Shown: positions 1 to 9,134 of the stretch, piece by piece
Position numbering within the stretch: position 1 is the stretch's first letter
Layout of the letters: every line of letters begins with the position of its first letter
NCBI RefSeq assembly: GCF_021295095.1
Contig: NZ_JAJLQX010000013.1
Coordinates: 30,068 to 94,067 of the forward strand
Reading direction: 5' to 3'
DNA from: Phocaeicola oris
GTDB taxonomy: Bacteria > Bacteroidota > Bacteroidia > Bacteroidales > Bacteroidaceae
Length of the DNA: 64,000 bases
Notes under the pieces: generated by a model
What the model was told of the DNA's origin: nothing
What the model saw: the letters and a program-made list of their open reading frames with translations, nothing else
Database searches by the model: none
Made by a program: the position numbers and the translations under genes

Positions 1-206
1 AGAATAGAGGCGCAAGTGCTGATGAGCTCCGTGAGCTGTTAGGAAAAGCAGCATCCAAACGTGGTATTTTTGAAGGTGATACAGAAAATGGAGAATTAGA
101 GATAGGACAAATAGCCTCATCCATCAGAGAGATTAAACCGGTTGCCCAGATTATCAATGAATTAATTGAAGGCTACAACGTTGCGAAAGCAAAGATTTCA
201 GAATAA
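1..206 (+). CDS. C-terminal end of a nitronate monooxygenase / FabK-like flavin oxidoreductase (partial)
   Basis: The reading frame opens before the window and ends with TAA at 204-206, giving the last 67 residues. The segment with KRGIFEGDTENGELEIGQ followed by an amphipathic helix with REIKPVAQII resembles the C-terminus of NAD(P)H-dependent flavin oxidoreductases of the nitronate monooxygenase / enoyl-ACP reductase II (FabK) group. In those proteins the EGELEIGQ-type strand lies near the end of the FMN-binding barrel. The catalytic and FMN residues are outside the window, so nitronate monooxygenase and FabK cannot be told apart. The assignment rests on this short motif only. Confidence 0.55.
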   Translation, partial: NRGASADELRELLGKAASKRGIFEGDTENGELEIGQIASSIREIKPVAQIINELIEGYNVAKAKISE

Positions 207-425
207 TATTCAACTATAAAATAAAAAAGGAACGTATTTCGTATGATTGAAGTTCTACTACTATCATCAAACGATTAGCATATTCTTTGATTTTTATCAT
301 GGGTGTTCTGTACTTGCCTGTCATACATATAACAGTGAAATACATGAGAAAAGTCAAAAAAAGTTTTTCTCTTTCCTATAACTTCCTTACCTTTAACCAA
401 ACTTTTTAATTTAATTATCAACAAT

Positions 426-1676
426 ATGTTAAAACTAAAATCTATTATCACGCTTTCGTTGATTGGTTGCTCTGCTTCTGCTTTTGCCATCAACGCGGAC
501 ATTGCAAGTCAGGACACCACTATCAACGTAACAAAGACATTGCAATTATATGTTGACAATGCCAAACAACCACTTATTTTAGTGGATGATGTAATCACAA
601 AAGATGTCTCCAATTTAGATATGAGCAATATCGCTTCTATCAAGTTGCTCAACAAGGAGACTCCTATTTCCCATTATGGTAAATCGGGGGCCAACGGTGT
701 TCTCTTAATTACTACAAAAGGTTATGCTGCTGAGCAGGCAAAAATAGCACAGACACCTGAAAACCAACTCCTCTGTTTAAAAGGTCAAATGGAAAAAGCT
801 ACTTCCGATAGCCAAAAAGCATCCATTTTGAAAAGCGTCGCGCAGACCGGAACATTCCAATCTTTAATGTATGCCACTCAATATCTTAATGACGCTTCCT
901 TAAAGAATACTGCCGCTGAAGTTGTTAAGGATATTGCTATCAATCATCCGGAATATAATGGCATTAATACACGTTCATACTTAAAGTTAGCTCAAAAGAT
1001 TCTGAATAATAAGATTGCCACAAAAGAAATCAAGGACTATTTGAAAAAAGTCGGTACCAAAGAAAAAGGATTTGTTTCTATTTTCAACGGAAAAGACCTG
1101 ACAGGTTGGAAAGGTTTGGTAGAAGACCCTATCAAACGCGCAAAGATGACTCCTAAGGAATTGGCAGAAAAACAAATTAAAGCCGACGAGAATATGCGTA
1201 AAGATTGGGCTGTTAAAGACGGTGCTGTCACTTATGTTGGCAGTGGATACGATAACCTTTGCACAGTTAAACAATACGGTAACTTTGAGATGTATGTTGA
1301 TTGGATTTTAGACTCAAACGGATCAGATCCTGATGCCGGTATCTATCTCCGTGGTACACCACAAGTACAGATTTGGGATGTTACTCGTGTGAATGTGGGT
1401 GCTCAGGTTGGTTCCGGCGGACTCTATAATAATCAAAAGAATCCTTCTGCTCCATTGAAGGTAGCAGATAATCCTTTGAATCACTGGAACAGCTTCTATA
1501 TAAAGATGGTAGGCGACAAAGTTACTGTCAAGCTGAACGGAGTTACGGTAGTCGACAATGTAACATTAGAAAACTATTGGGATCGTTCACAGCCTATTTT
1601 CCCGAAAGAGCAGATTGAGTTGCAGGCTCATGGTTCTATTTGTTCATTCAAAAACATTTATATCAAAGAGCTATAA
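426..1676 (+). CDS. Secreted DUF1080 (3-keto-disaccharide hydrolase-like) protein with TonB-plug-like N-terminal segment
   Basis: 416 residues. Residues 1-21 are a signal peptide ending SAFA. Residues about 205-416 are a DUF1080 / laminin-G-like jelly roll: FVSIFNGKDLTGWKG, NFEMYVDW, DAGIYLRG, VQIWD and the NHWNSFYIKMVGDKVTVKLNG strand pattern are typical. Family members are periplasmic and several act on 3-keto-glycosides. The odd part is residues about 50-96. There PLILVDDVI, IASIKLLNKE, YGKSGANGVLLITTKG copies the signature of a TonB-dependent receptor plug, although no barrel follows. Residues 100-200 are helical. The gene is monocistronic, with repeat element A starting directly after the stop. 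A weak -7-like TACCTTTA lies about 35 nt upstream. Substrate unknown. Confidence 0.8.
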   Translation: MLKLKSIITLSLIGCSASAFAINADIASQDTTINVTKTLQLYVDNAKQPLILVDDVITKDVSNLDMSNIASIKLLNKETPISHYGKSGANGVLLITTKGYAAEQAKIAQTPENQLLCLKGQMEKATSDSQKASILKSVAQTGTFQSLMYATQYLNDASLKNTAAEVVKDIAINHPEYNGINTRSYLKLAQKILNNKIATKEIKDYLKKVGTKEKGFVSIFNGKDLTGWKGLVEDPIKRAKMTPKELAEKQIKADENMRKDWAVKDGAVTYVGSGYDNLCTVKQYGNFEMYVDWILDSNGSDPDAGIYLRGTPQVQIWDVTRVNVGAQVGSGGLYNNQKNPSAPLKVADNPLNHWNSFYIKMVGDKVTVKLNGVTVVDNVTLENYWDRSQPIFPKEQIELQAHGSICSFKNIYIKEL

Positions 1677-2041
1677 TGTACATGAGTCCGATGAATCTAA
1701 AATAATACGAACTATGTATCTTTACTTCTTAAACGGAGATACTGCTTTTAGAAAATATCAATTATATAAGCTACTGCTCCGATGCGTACGAAGATGAAAA
1801 GTGATACGTATGAGTTGATCGATTCATGCGGATGAGTTGGTTAACTGATGCGGATGAGTTGACAAGTTCATGCGGATGAGTTGACCGATTCATACGGCTC
1901 ACTTTTACCGGTCATCTTGATGATAAATTTAATGAATCTGACGAAAAGGGAAAAACATCGTTTAAACATTCCATAAAGACGTATTCTTCTTTCGTAGGTT
2001 TCTGCATGACCTTTCGGTTATTTCATCGAGCTCTCGTTAAT
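1677..2041 (+). mobile_element. Repeat element copy A: TIR-bounded, no ORF, 22-bp hairpin array inside
   Basis: The left end (about 1679-1697, TGAGTCCGATGAATC) and right end (2020-2040, TTTCATCGAGCTCTCGTTAA) are degenerate inverted copies of the TIR seen best at 38011/38440. The head (1690-1780, AATCTAAAATAATACGAACT then CTTCTTAAA and TATAAGCTACTG) matches copies B and E. The array at 1781-1902 has 22-bp units. The tail (1903-2019, with GGGAAAAACATCGTTTAAAC and GTAGGTTTCTGCATGAC) matches copies B and G. No coding potential seen. It sits between two convergent genes, before a bidirectional terminator. Mobility is inferred from the TIRs and dispersed copies. Confidence 0.7.
1781..1902. repeat. 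22-bp tandem array, five and a half units (in element A)
   Basis: Units start at 1781, 1803, 1825, 1847, 1869 and 1891, all exactly 22 bp apart. The core is CATGCGGATGAGTTG plus about 7 variable bases (GTTAACT, ACAAGTT, ACCGATT). The first unit is the divergent form GATGCGTACGAAGATGAAAAG that also opens the arrays of B and E. The CAT and ATG arms around GCGG form a short dyad in each unit. Confidence 0.9.
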
Positions 2042-2067
2042 ATAAAGCTTAATATCAAAAAATTAAA

Positions 2068-2107
2068 AGGGTTTAGAAAGCTGTTAACTTTCTAAGCCCT
2101 ATTTTTT
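2068..2107. terminator. Bidirectional rho-independent terminator
   Basis: AGGGTTTAGAAAG (2068-2080), a 7-nt loop, then CTTTCTAAGCCCT (2088-2100) form a 13-bp stem with one mismatch. ATTTTTTC follows on the plus strand, and an A-rich run precedes it, giving a U-run on the minus strand. It lies between two convergent genes and suits both. Confidence 0.85.
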
Positions 2108-2140
2108 CACACAAATAACGATAGAATACTATAACTAAAA

Positions 2141-4444
2141 TTATTCTACCATGATCTCATCAACATACATGTGAGCTTCCTTTCCCATACGGGCATGTAA
2201 CTCCGGGCATTTTCCCGAACCTTTAAGAATAATCCGAATATAGCGGGCTGTCCCATTTATAAGAATAGGGAGGTCCTCCACTTCTGTGCCTTCTTTGAAT
2301 ATATCAGCCGTGATATACCGTTGTTCCCCTACTTTCCAATATTGAATGTCATTATCTGACAACAGAATCTTTATAGTTTTTGCCTTATGAACGGCCATAC
2401 CATGATTATTCATCATTCCAATAGTTACTTTGCTCAGCGATTGACGTTTAAGCAAGTCTATTGTTAGACAGACAGAATCGTTCTGTGTCCAACCGGCCCA
2501 CTCTCCATCGGTATACTTTATGCTGCCACGAACCCCATTCAACACATGCTGTTCTAATACGTTACTCCGAAGCAAACGGGTTGCAGTCGCCTTATTATAT
2601 ATAATAGGTATAGTGAGCAATTCTCCCATTCTCTTGTCATTCATAAAGGTAGCAGCCTTTACGGTGGTATTTGCTTTCACCATGATAGGACGATTATACA
2701 AATCGGAATGAGCAGTAGGTTCTTTTCCATCCATAGTATAATGAATTTCCACATCCGGGCGAATACAGCTAAGTTTTACTTGCAACTGCCCATTTCTCGG
2801 AAGCACATCGTGATCTATATTAAACATGGATTTAGCAAAATAGACGCCTTTAACTTTCAGTCGGGTATTAAATACATCCACATTAGTGAGGAAGCTTTTC
2901 CAATTCTTCAGTTCCGGAGCTGTCCAAGCGCTCTCAGCCAAAGCCTCCAAACGAGGAAAAAGCAAATACTCCACATCTTCAGGCTTGTTACAAAACTCTG
3001 TCCATAAAGAGCCTTGAATTCCCAACAGATTCTTTCGAACACTCATCGACCAGCTACGCTCCACCGGTTCATAATCATATACATCCTTCAGCGTATTATT
3101 ATTAGCAAAGTAGGTAATCGGTTCAAACCATTGAGGTCCCTGATAACGGTTGAGACACAGAGCTTCTTCCGGAGTCATGATAAACTTATGCCCCTGTCCT
3201 CCCGCTTGCTCCCCGGCTTTGCCTAACTCTCTCCAACCGAAGATGACTGCTCCTTCAGGTAATGTATTACGTGTAAGTTCATCCCAGCCCATCATCTCTC
3301 GACCTTTACTCCTCAAATATTCATTTACACGACGCATAAAGTAAGTCTGTAAACCGGACACATCATGAATATGTTCTTTCTGCATGCGATCCTGACAAAA
3401 CGGGCACTTTTGCCAATAAGTAGTATTTACCTCATCTCCACCAATATGAATATAATGTGAAGGAAACAAATCTATCACTTCATCCAAAATATCATTAATA
3501 AAAGAAAATACACTGTCATTTCCCGCACAAAAAATAATAGATGTTTGATCACCTCCTAACCCCGGCAATACACCAATGTACTTATCCACAACAGGACAAG
3601 CCAGCATAGGATATGCCGCTAAAGCCGCATTCGAATGAGCCGGCATATCAATTTCCGGAATTACCGTTATCTGCCTTTGTCCGGCATAATTAACAATCTC
3701 CTTAATATCACTCTGCGAATAAAATCCTATTTCTTTTGTCGATTCTCCCTGCCGTGCGTTTCTTCTATCAGGAAAAGGAATTTCTTTACGTTCTACTCTC
3801 CGTGAACCAATTTGCGTCAGTAATGGATACTTTTTTATCTCCAATCTCCAACCGTTACCATCCGTCAGATGCAGATGCAAAGCATTAAGTTTCAAAGAGC
3901 CCATAACGTCAATAATACGAAGCAGCTTTTCCTTTGGAAGAAAGTAACGAGCTACATCTATCATTAGTCCTCGATATTTAAAACGGGGATTATCATTAAT
4001 GATCATGGCCGGTACACTCAATCCTGCTTCTACCTTTCTTGGACTTTCTATTCCGGGAGTCAGCAATTGGCGAATAGTTTGTAATCCATAAAAATACCCT
4101 TTATCTGAAGACGCAGTAATCGTTATCTTTGTCTTTGTAATTTCCAAATTATATGCTTCTTCGGCTAACGATACATCCTTCTTAAATACGACATCCCCTT
4201 TTTGAGTACCAACCTTTATTTTCGGAGTGAAACCGACAGCCTGAGTAAACAAGTTGGTAAATGTTTCAGCAATCTGTTCTTGTCTTTCATTTTCAACTGC
4301 AAAGTCTGTCTTATCTGAGAAAACAAAAAAGCCATCTCCCGGAATAATAATCACCGGCTGTGGAATAATATGCGAAATCGTCTGCGTCCATCCTCCTAAT
4401 GGTAATAAAAATAATGTAATGATCAATAAAAATAACTTATTCAT
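2141..4444 (-). CDS. Beta-N-acetylhexosaminidase, GH20, secreted
   Basis: 767 residues. The first about 20 are a signal peptide (MNKLFLLIITLFLLPLGGWTQ). Domain order: GH20 N-terminal alpha/beta domain (about 25-150), GH20 catalytic barrel (about 155-500) with PRFKYRGLMIDVARYF, HLHLTDGNGWRLEI, VIPEIDMPAHS and the catalytic Asp-Glu pair D337-E338 in HIGGDE. A chitobiase-type C-terminal domain follows (EIHYTMDGKEPT, about 555-610), then a discoidin/CBM32-like beta domain to the end. It releases terminal GlcNAc or GalNAc from glycans or mucin. The gene stands alone with a TATCTTTA -7-like box about 32 nt upstream. Exact linkage cannot be read from sequence. Confidence 0.93.
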   Translation of the reverse strand: MNKLFLLIITLFLLPLGGWTQTISHIIPQPVIIIPGDGFFVFSDKTDFAVENERQEQIAETFTNLFTQAVGFTPKIKVGTQKGDVVFKKDVSLAEEAYNLEITKTKITITASSDKGYFYGLQTIRQLLTPGIESPRKVEAGLSVPAMIINDNPRFKYRGLMIDVARYFLPKEKLLRIIDVMGSLKLNALHLHLTDGNGWRLEIKKYPLLTQIGSRRVERKEIPFPDRRNARQGESTKEIGFYSQSDIKEIVNYAGQRQITVIPEIDMPAHSNAALAAYPMLACPVVDKYIGVLPGLGGDQTSIIFCAGNDSVFSFINDILDEVIDLFPSHYIHIGGDEVNTTYWQKCPFCQDRMQKEHIHDVSGLQTYFMRRVNEYLRSKGREMMGWDELTRNTLPEGAVIFGWRELGKAGEQAGGQGHKFIMTPEEALCLNRYQGPQWFEPITYFANNNTLKDVYDYEPVERSWSMSVRKNLLGIQGSLWTEFCNKPEDVEYLLFPRLEALAESAWTAPELKNWKSFLTNVDVFNTRLKVKGVYFAKSMFNIDHDVLPRNGQLQVKLSCIRPDVEIHYTMDGKEPTAHSDLYNRPIMVKANTTVKAATFMNDKRMGELLTIPIIYNKATATRLLRSNVLEQHVLNGVRGSIKYTDGEWAGWTQNDSVCLTIDLLKRQSLSKVTIGMMNNHGMAVHKAKTIKILLSDNDIQYWKVGEQRYITADIFKEGTEVEDLPILINGTARYIRIILKGSGKCPELHARMGKEAHMYVDEIMVE

Positions 4445-4622
4445 AAATACTTACTTCTTCCTAAATTAAATGTGAAATAAAGATAAAGAGAAAAATGAAT
4501 AGCTCCAAGAGAGCAAATACTTTTTAATGGGATATAGGAGTTTTTGAATAGTTATTAAAATTTATGATAGGATTAAAATAGAAAATGTAGTATCTTTACA
4601 CCCAACTATAAGTAAGTAAAGT

Positions 4623-5267
4623 ATGATATCGTTTAAAGATTTCTTTTCTTTCAAGAACAACCGTTGGTTCTGGATGAATATCATTGGGATGTTAGTCGCA
4701 ATTATCGTGTTGTTTCTTCTTGTTCTTTCCGGACTGAACTTATATACTCACCATGGAGAAGCTGTAGTAGTTCCTGACGTAAAAGGTATGCTGCTCAATG
4801 AAGCTGAACTGAATATCTCAAAAAAAGAATTAAAAACAATTGTTATTGACTCTAACTTCGTCAAAGGTATACCTGTAAATACCATTCTTGAACAAAATCC
4901 GATTGCCGGTCAGAAAGTTAAAAAAGGACGTATGATTTATGTAACAATTTGCACCGATAACGAGCCTTTAGTTACTATCCCCGATATTATTGATAACAGT
5001 TCATACCGCCAAGCAGAAGCACGTCTTAAAGCTCTTGGATTTTTAGTCGATAATCCTAAAATTGTTGCCGGAGAACGAGATTGGGTTTATGGCTTAAAGA
5101 TGGGTGAGAGAACATTAATTGCCGGAGAAAAAATTCCACGCGAATCTCTACTTACGCTCGAAATAGGTAGCGGTTCTAATGACGTTCTTACCGATTCCCT
5201 AACACAGGATTCTATTCGTCCAGTAAAAGAAAAAGAGACTGAAGCTGCTGATGACGCTTGGTTCTAA
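4623..5267 (+). CDS. Membrane-anchored PASTA-domain protein
   Basis: 214 residues: a short cytoplasmic start, one transmembrane helix at about 19-41, then two PASTA domains (about 46-112, opening VVVPDVKGMLLNEAE; and about 115-184, opening VTIPDIIDNSSYRQAEARL), ending in an acidic tail. PASTA domains bind peptidoglycan-like ligands. There is no kinase domain, so this is not a PknB-type receptor; stand-alone versions of this size are familiar in Bacteroidetes. It starts a forward run with rluD (14-bp gap) and ddl, which supports an envelope role. A TATCTTTA -7-like box lies at 4591-4598. Specific function unknown. Confidence 0.85.
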   Translation: MISFKDFFSFKNNRWFWMNIIGMLVAIIVLFLLVLSGLNLYTHHGEAVVVPDVKGMLLNEAELNISKKELKTIVIDSNFVKGIPVNTILEQNPIAGQKVKKGRMIYVTICTDNEPLVTIPDIIDNSSYRQAEARLKALGFLVDNPKIVAGERDWVYGLKMGERTLIAGEKIPRESLLTLEIGSGSNDVLTDSLTQDSIRPVKEKETEAADDAWF

Positions 5268-5281
5268 TCGATAGATGAACT

Positions 5282-6352
5282 ATGGATGAAGAAAGCTTAG
5301 ACATATTAGATGATTCGTTAGATGACATAGAGCCTGTTGGAGAAAAGCCTACAGAACTGTATGAACATTTCCGGGTTGTTGTTGATAAAGGTCAAGCGTC
5401 CATCCGCGTAGATAAGTATCTTGCTGATAAATTTGCCAATATATCAAGAAACCGCATTCAACTGGCTGCTGATGCCGGTATGCTCCGAGCAAATGAAAAA
5501 CCGGTAAAAAGCAGTTATAAAGTGAAAGGTGGTGACATTCTAACCATTATGATGGATCGTCCCCGCTATGATCACGATATCAAACCGGAAAACATTGCTC
5601 TCGATATAGTTTATGAAGATACGGATGTAATTGTTGTCAATAAACCGGCTGGAATGGTAGTCCACCCTGGGTGCGGAAACTATTCCGGAACTATGGTGAA
5701 TGCTATCGCATGGCATTTAAAAGATAATCCGAAATATGATCCTAATGATCCGAGTGTTGGATTAGTTCACCGTATTGATAAAGATACGTCAGGATTATTA
5801 GTGGTTGCTAAAACTCCGGAAGCGAAAACAGATTTAGGGTGGCAATTCTTCAACAAAACCACCAAACGGAAATACATTGCTCTTGTTTGGGGAATCATTG
5901 ATGAGGATGAAGGAACTATTGAAGGTAATATAGGTCGCAACCCTAAAGACCGAATGCAGATGGCTGTACTGAGCGACCCAACCCAAGGCAAGTATGCAGT
6001 CACACATTTTCACGTATTAGAACGCCTTGGATATATAACAAAGGTTGAATGTGTACTCGAAACAGGTAGAACTCACCAGATACGGGTCCACATGAAGCAT
6101 ATCGGACATGTACTATTCAACGACGCCCGCTATGGGGGTGACCAGATTTTAAAAGGAACAAACTTTAGTAAATATAAACAATTTGTAGAAAACTGTTTCA
6201 GAATTTGTCCGCGTCAAGCTCTGCATGCCATGACTCTTGGCTTTACCCATCCACGAACAAAGAAAGAGATGTTTTTTACAGCTCCACTACCTGAAGACAT
6301 ATCTAATCTGATTGATAAATGGAGAAACTATATTAGTAACAGAGAAAAATGA
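5282..6352 (+). CDS. rluD: 23S rRNA pseudouridine synthase, RluD type
   Basis: 356 residues. An acidic N-terminal extension (about 1-30) precedes an S4 RNA-binding domain (about 35-95, IRVDKYLADKF...ISRNRIQ). The RluA-family catalytic domain follows, with the catalytic aspartate D166 in HRIDKDTSGLLVV. It isomerises uridines in helix 69 of 23S rRNA if it is RluD proper; the S4 domain and HRIDKDTSG motif fit RluD/RluC-type enzymes. Its stop overlaps the ddl start (ATGA at 6349-6352), so the two are translationally coupled. The rluD-ddl neighbourhood is common in this order. Confidence 0.9.
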   Translation: MDEESLDILDDSLDDIEPVGEKPTELYEHFRVVVDKGQASIRVDKYLADKFANISRNRIQLAADAGMLRANEKPVKSSYKVKGGDILTIMMDRPRYDHDIKPENIALDIVYEDTDVIVVNKPAGMVVHPGCGNYSGTMVNAIAWHLKDNPKYDPNDPSVGLVHRIDKDTSGLLVVAKTPEAKTDLGWQFFNKTTKRKYIALVWGIIDEDEGTIEGNIGRNPKDRMQMAVLSDPTQGKYAVTHFHVLERLGYITKVECVLETGRTHQIRVHMKHIGHVLFNDARYGGDQILKGTNFSKYKQFVENCFRICPRQALHAMTLGFTHPRTKKEMFFTAPLPEDISNLIDKWRNYISNREK

Positions 6353-7329
6353 AACGAACTATTGCAATAGTTGCCGGAGGTGATTCAAGTGAACTTCCGG
6401 TTTCGCTGCGCAGTGCACAGGGGCTTTACTCTTTCATGGATAAAGAGCGTTATGATTTATATATAGTTGAAATGGAAAGTCATCGTTGGGCTGTCCATTT
6501 AAATGACGGCAACCTTACTCTTATCGATCGTAATGACTTCAGTTTCACAGAAAACGGAAAAAAGAAGCATTTCGACTTCGCATACATCACTATTCATGGT
6601 ACACCGGGTGAGAATGGTCTGTTACAAGGCTATTTTGATATGATGGGTATTCCTTATTCTTCATGTAATGTGTTAGTTTCCGCTATCACATTTAATAAGT
6701 TTTCATGCAACCAATATTTAAAGAGTTTTGGGGTAAAGATCGCAGATTCAATTTTACTCCGCAAAGGTCAACACATCAGTAATGATGAAGTTATCAAACA
6801 GATTGGACTTCCTTGCTTTGTCAAACCAAATGCAGGAGGATCCAGTTATGGAATAACAAAGGTAAAGACCAAAGAAGAAATCCAACCGGCTATTGAGAAA
6901 GCTACTCATGAAAGTGCAGAGGTCATCATTGAAGCTTTTATGAAAGGTATGGAATTGACCTGTGGATGCTACAAAACCCACAAAGTTCAACAAGTGTTTC
7001 CTATTACAGAAGTTGTCTCACATAATGAATTCTTTGATACCGGTGCTAAATATAACGGAGAAGTGGATGAGATTACTCCTGCCCGTATCAGCAATAATTT
7101 GGCTGATCGTATCAGTAAACTCACCTCTTCTATCTATGATATTCTCGGTTGCAACGGTATTATTCGCATTGACTATATAGTAACTGAAGGTGAGGTAATC
7201 AACTTGCTCGAAATCAACACTACTCCGGGCATGACTGCCACCAGTTTTATTCCACAACAGGTCCGTGCTGCCGGTTTAGATATCAAAGATGTACTGACAA
7301 ATATTATTGAAGATAAATTTAACGATTAA
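6349..7329 (+). CDS. ddl: D-alanine--D-alanine ligase
   Basis: 326 residues, ATP-grasp fold. Visible family features: ITIHGTPGENGLLQGYFDMMGIPY in the N-terminal domain (the LHGxxGEDG-like segment), FVKPNAGGSSYGITKVK (ATP grasp), and EINTTPGMTATSFIPQQ (metal-binding ExN...PG). It joins two D-alanines for peptidoglycan precursor synthesis in the cytoplasm. The gene overlaps rluD by four bases and is followed after 3 nt by the acyltransferase gene, consistent with one operon. The N-terminal motif is HGTPGE rather than the classical HGxxGE(D), an ordinary variant. Confidence 0.92.
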   Translation: MKRTIAIVAGGDSSELPVSLRSAQGLYSFMDKERYDLYIVEMESHRWAVHLNDGNLTLIDRNDFSFTENGKKKHFDFAYITIHGTPGENGLLQGYFDMMGIPYSSCNVLVSAITFNKFSCNQYLKSFGVKIADSILLRKGQHISNDEVIKQIGLPCFVKPNAGGSSYGITKVKTKEEIQPAIEKATHESAEVIIEAFMKGMELTCGCYKTHKVQQVFPITEVVSHNEFFDTGAKYNGEVDEITPARISNNLADRISKLTSSIYDILGCNGIIRIDYIVTEGEVINLLEINTTPGMTATSFIPQQVRAAGLDIKDVLTNIIEDKFND

Positions 7330-7332
7330 ATT

Positions 7333-8484
7333 ATGAATATACCAGCAGAATTTGATGAGATTCGCCCGTATGCACCCGAAGAGTTACCTCAAGTATATGA
7401 GGAACTAATCGCCGATCCTGCCTTTCAGAAGGTAGCTACCGGCATCATGCCGGTCCCATTTGAGACTATTGCTCAAGAGATGCGATCTTGTACGTCGAAT
7501 CTGGAGTTTCAAAAGAAATTCTTCTATAACATGATCAAGCAACTGCTGAGTAAACATTCTAAAGGTCTGACAGAAGATTACTCTGCTCTTGATAAGTCTA
7601 TTTGTCATACTTTTATCTCTAACCATCGTGATATTGTAATGGATCCGGGAATTCTTTGTGTCTCTATGATTGACGCGGGGTTTTCGAATACCACAGAAAT
7701 AGCTATCGGTGACAATCTTTTCGCTTATCCTTGGATTAAAAAGTTAGTACGCATAGTTAAAGCTTTTATTGTAAAACGCGGTTTAACAGGTAGAACACAA
7801 TTACAGGCACTGAACACTATGTCGCGTTACATTCACTTTGCTATCACACAAAAACATGAAAATGTATGGATTGCTCAACGTCAGGGAAGAGCTAAAGATT
7901 CTAACGATGCTACACAAGAGAGCATTCTGAAGATGTTAAGTATAGGTGGCGAAGGTTCTATTGTTGAGAAACTATCAGAGATTAACATCGTACCGCTCTC
8001 CCTATCCTATGAATACGACCCATGCGACTATTTGAAAGCTCGTGAATTACAATTACGCAGAGATAATCCGGATTTCCATAAAACTCCGGGAGAAGATGTA
8101 CTAAGCATGCGTACCGGTATCTTCGGCTATAAAGGGCATATCCATTTTCAAGCAGCTCCATGTATTAATAAGGAAATCCAAGAGCTGGCTATACAATATC
8201 CGAAGAAAACAGACTTTTTCCCTGCCCTTGCAAAACTGATGGACAAACATATTTACTCTTGTTACCACATCTTCCCATCGAATTATATCGCACTCGACTG
8301 GATAGAAGGTAGCCAGCACTTTAAAGATAAGTATACGGCCAATGATAAATTAGAATTTGAACAATATATCTACAAGCAATTAACAAAGATTGAGTTGCCA
8401 AACAAAGATGAATCATTCTTACTTGAACTATTACTGAAAATGTACGCCAACCCTCTCATCAATTATCTCTCTGTACAAGAATGA
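7333..8484 (+). CDS. Putative phospholipid/glycerol acyltransferase (LPLAT-like)
   Basis: 383 residues, soluble. The core FISNHRDIVMDPGIL (H98, D100, D104) resembles the acyl acceptor motif of PlsC/GPAT acyltransferases, but the His-to-Asp spacing is HX5D rather than HX4D. A later GEGSIVEKLSEINIVPLSLSYE block resembles the family's second half. The likely substrate is a glycerol-3-phosphate or lysophosphatidate, or another acyl acceptor. It is the fourth gene of the forward run and overlaps the next lipoprotein gene by four bases (ATGA at 8481). Acyl donor and acceptor cannot be deduced. Confidence 0.7.
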   Translation: MNIPAEFDEIRPYAPEELPQVYEELIADPAFQKVATGIMPVPFETIAQEMRSCTSNLEFQKKFFYNMIKQLLSKHSKGLTEDYSALDKSICHTFISNHRDIVMDPGILCVSMIDAGFSNTTEIAIGDNLFAYPWIKKLVRIVKAFIVKRGLTGRTQLQALNTMSRYIHFAITQKHENVWIAQRQGRAKDSNDATQESILKMLSIGGEGSIVEKLSEINIVPLSLSYEYDPCDYLKARELQLRRDNPDFHKTPGEDVLSMRTGIFGYKGHIHFQAAPCINKEIQELAIQYPKKTDFFPALAKLMDKHIYSCYHIFPSNYIALDWIEGSQHFKDKYTANDKLEFEQYIYKQLTKIELPNKDESFLLELLLKMYANPLINYLSVQE

Positions 8485-9134
8485 AACGGCTATTCCTATA
8501 TATTTCCCTATGCACGATGTTAGCTGCATGTAGTCATGAAACCGACTATATCTATCCTAATCTTATTACCGAGATACTGGATATGACTACAGATTCCAAC
8601 GGCACAGCCTCTACATTGATCAAAGACAATGGGACAATCTTCTGTATTAACAACACTATGAAAATTGACGGACTGAGTCCGGATAGTACTTTTCGTATTC
8701 TGGCCAAGTATGCTATCAATGATAATAATGGATGTACAGTCTATTCAACTATCCGGTGCATATCTCCTTATCCCATTCCACGCGAAAAGTTCAAGATGAC
8801 ACCTACCGACCCCGTTACTTTTCAAAGCGGATGGGTTTCCGGCAACTATCTAAATGCCAGTATTGTCGTTCGTATGAAGGAACAACTTCATTCTTATCAC
8901 TTCATTCAAGACAGTATCACCAGTCAGACTGATGGGCATAAATCGCTATACCTCACCTTATTACACTTTAAGAATAATGATGTAGAAGGATATAATAAAA
9001 CTATTTATCTCTCTGTTCCACTATATTATTATAAAAACATACTAAATCAAGGCGACAAAGTTTACTTTTCCGTTAATACCTATAAAAACGGACTCATTCA
9101 AAAAGAATACACCTTTCCTAAGCTATCAGAATAA
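8481..9134 (+). CDS. NigD-like lipoprotein
   Basis: 217 residues with a lipoprotein signal peptide and lipobox LAAC (Cys17). The rest is predicted beta-rich: an OB-like N-terminal part (TLIKDNGTIFCINN, FRILAKYAIN) and a beta-sandwich C-terminal part. This layout and the Cys-anchored start resemble NigD-like proteins of Bacteroidales, but no catalytic motif is present. Translation is coupled to the acyltransferase (ATGA overlap). It ends directly against the convergent ccsA stop with no intergenic space. Function unknown. Confidence 0.6.
   Translation: MKRLFLYISLCTMLAACSHETDYIYPNLITEILDMTTDSNGTASTLIKDNGTIFCINNTMKIDGLSPDSTFRILAKYAINDNNGCTVYSTIRCISPYPIPREKFKMTPTDPVTFQSGWVSGNYLNASIVVRMKEQLHSYHFIQDSITSQTDGHKSLYLTLLHFKNNDVEGYNKTIYLSVPLYYYKNILNQGDKVYFSVNTYKNGLIQKEYTFPKLSE

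Noticed and set aside
1615-1797. 60-codon frame across the end of the DUF1080 gene into element A
   Set aside because: Overlaps a real gene and the repeat head; not conserved in copies B, E and G.
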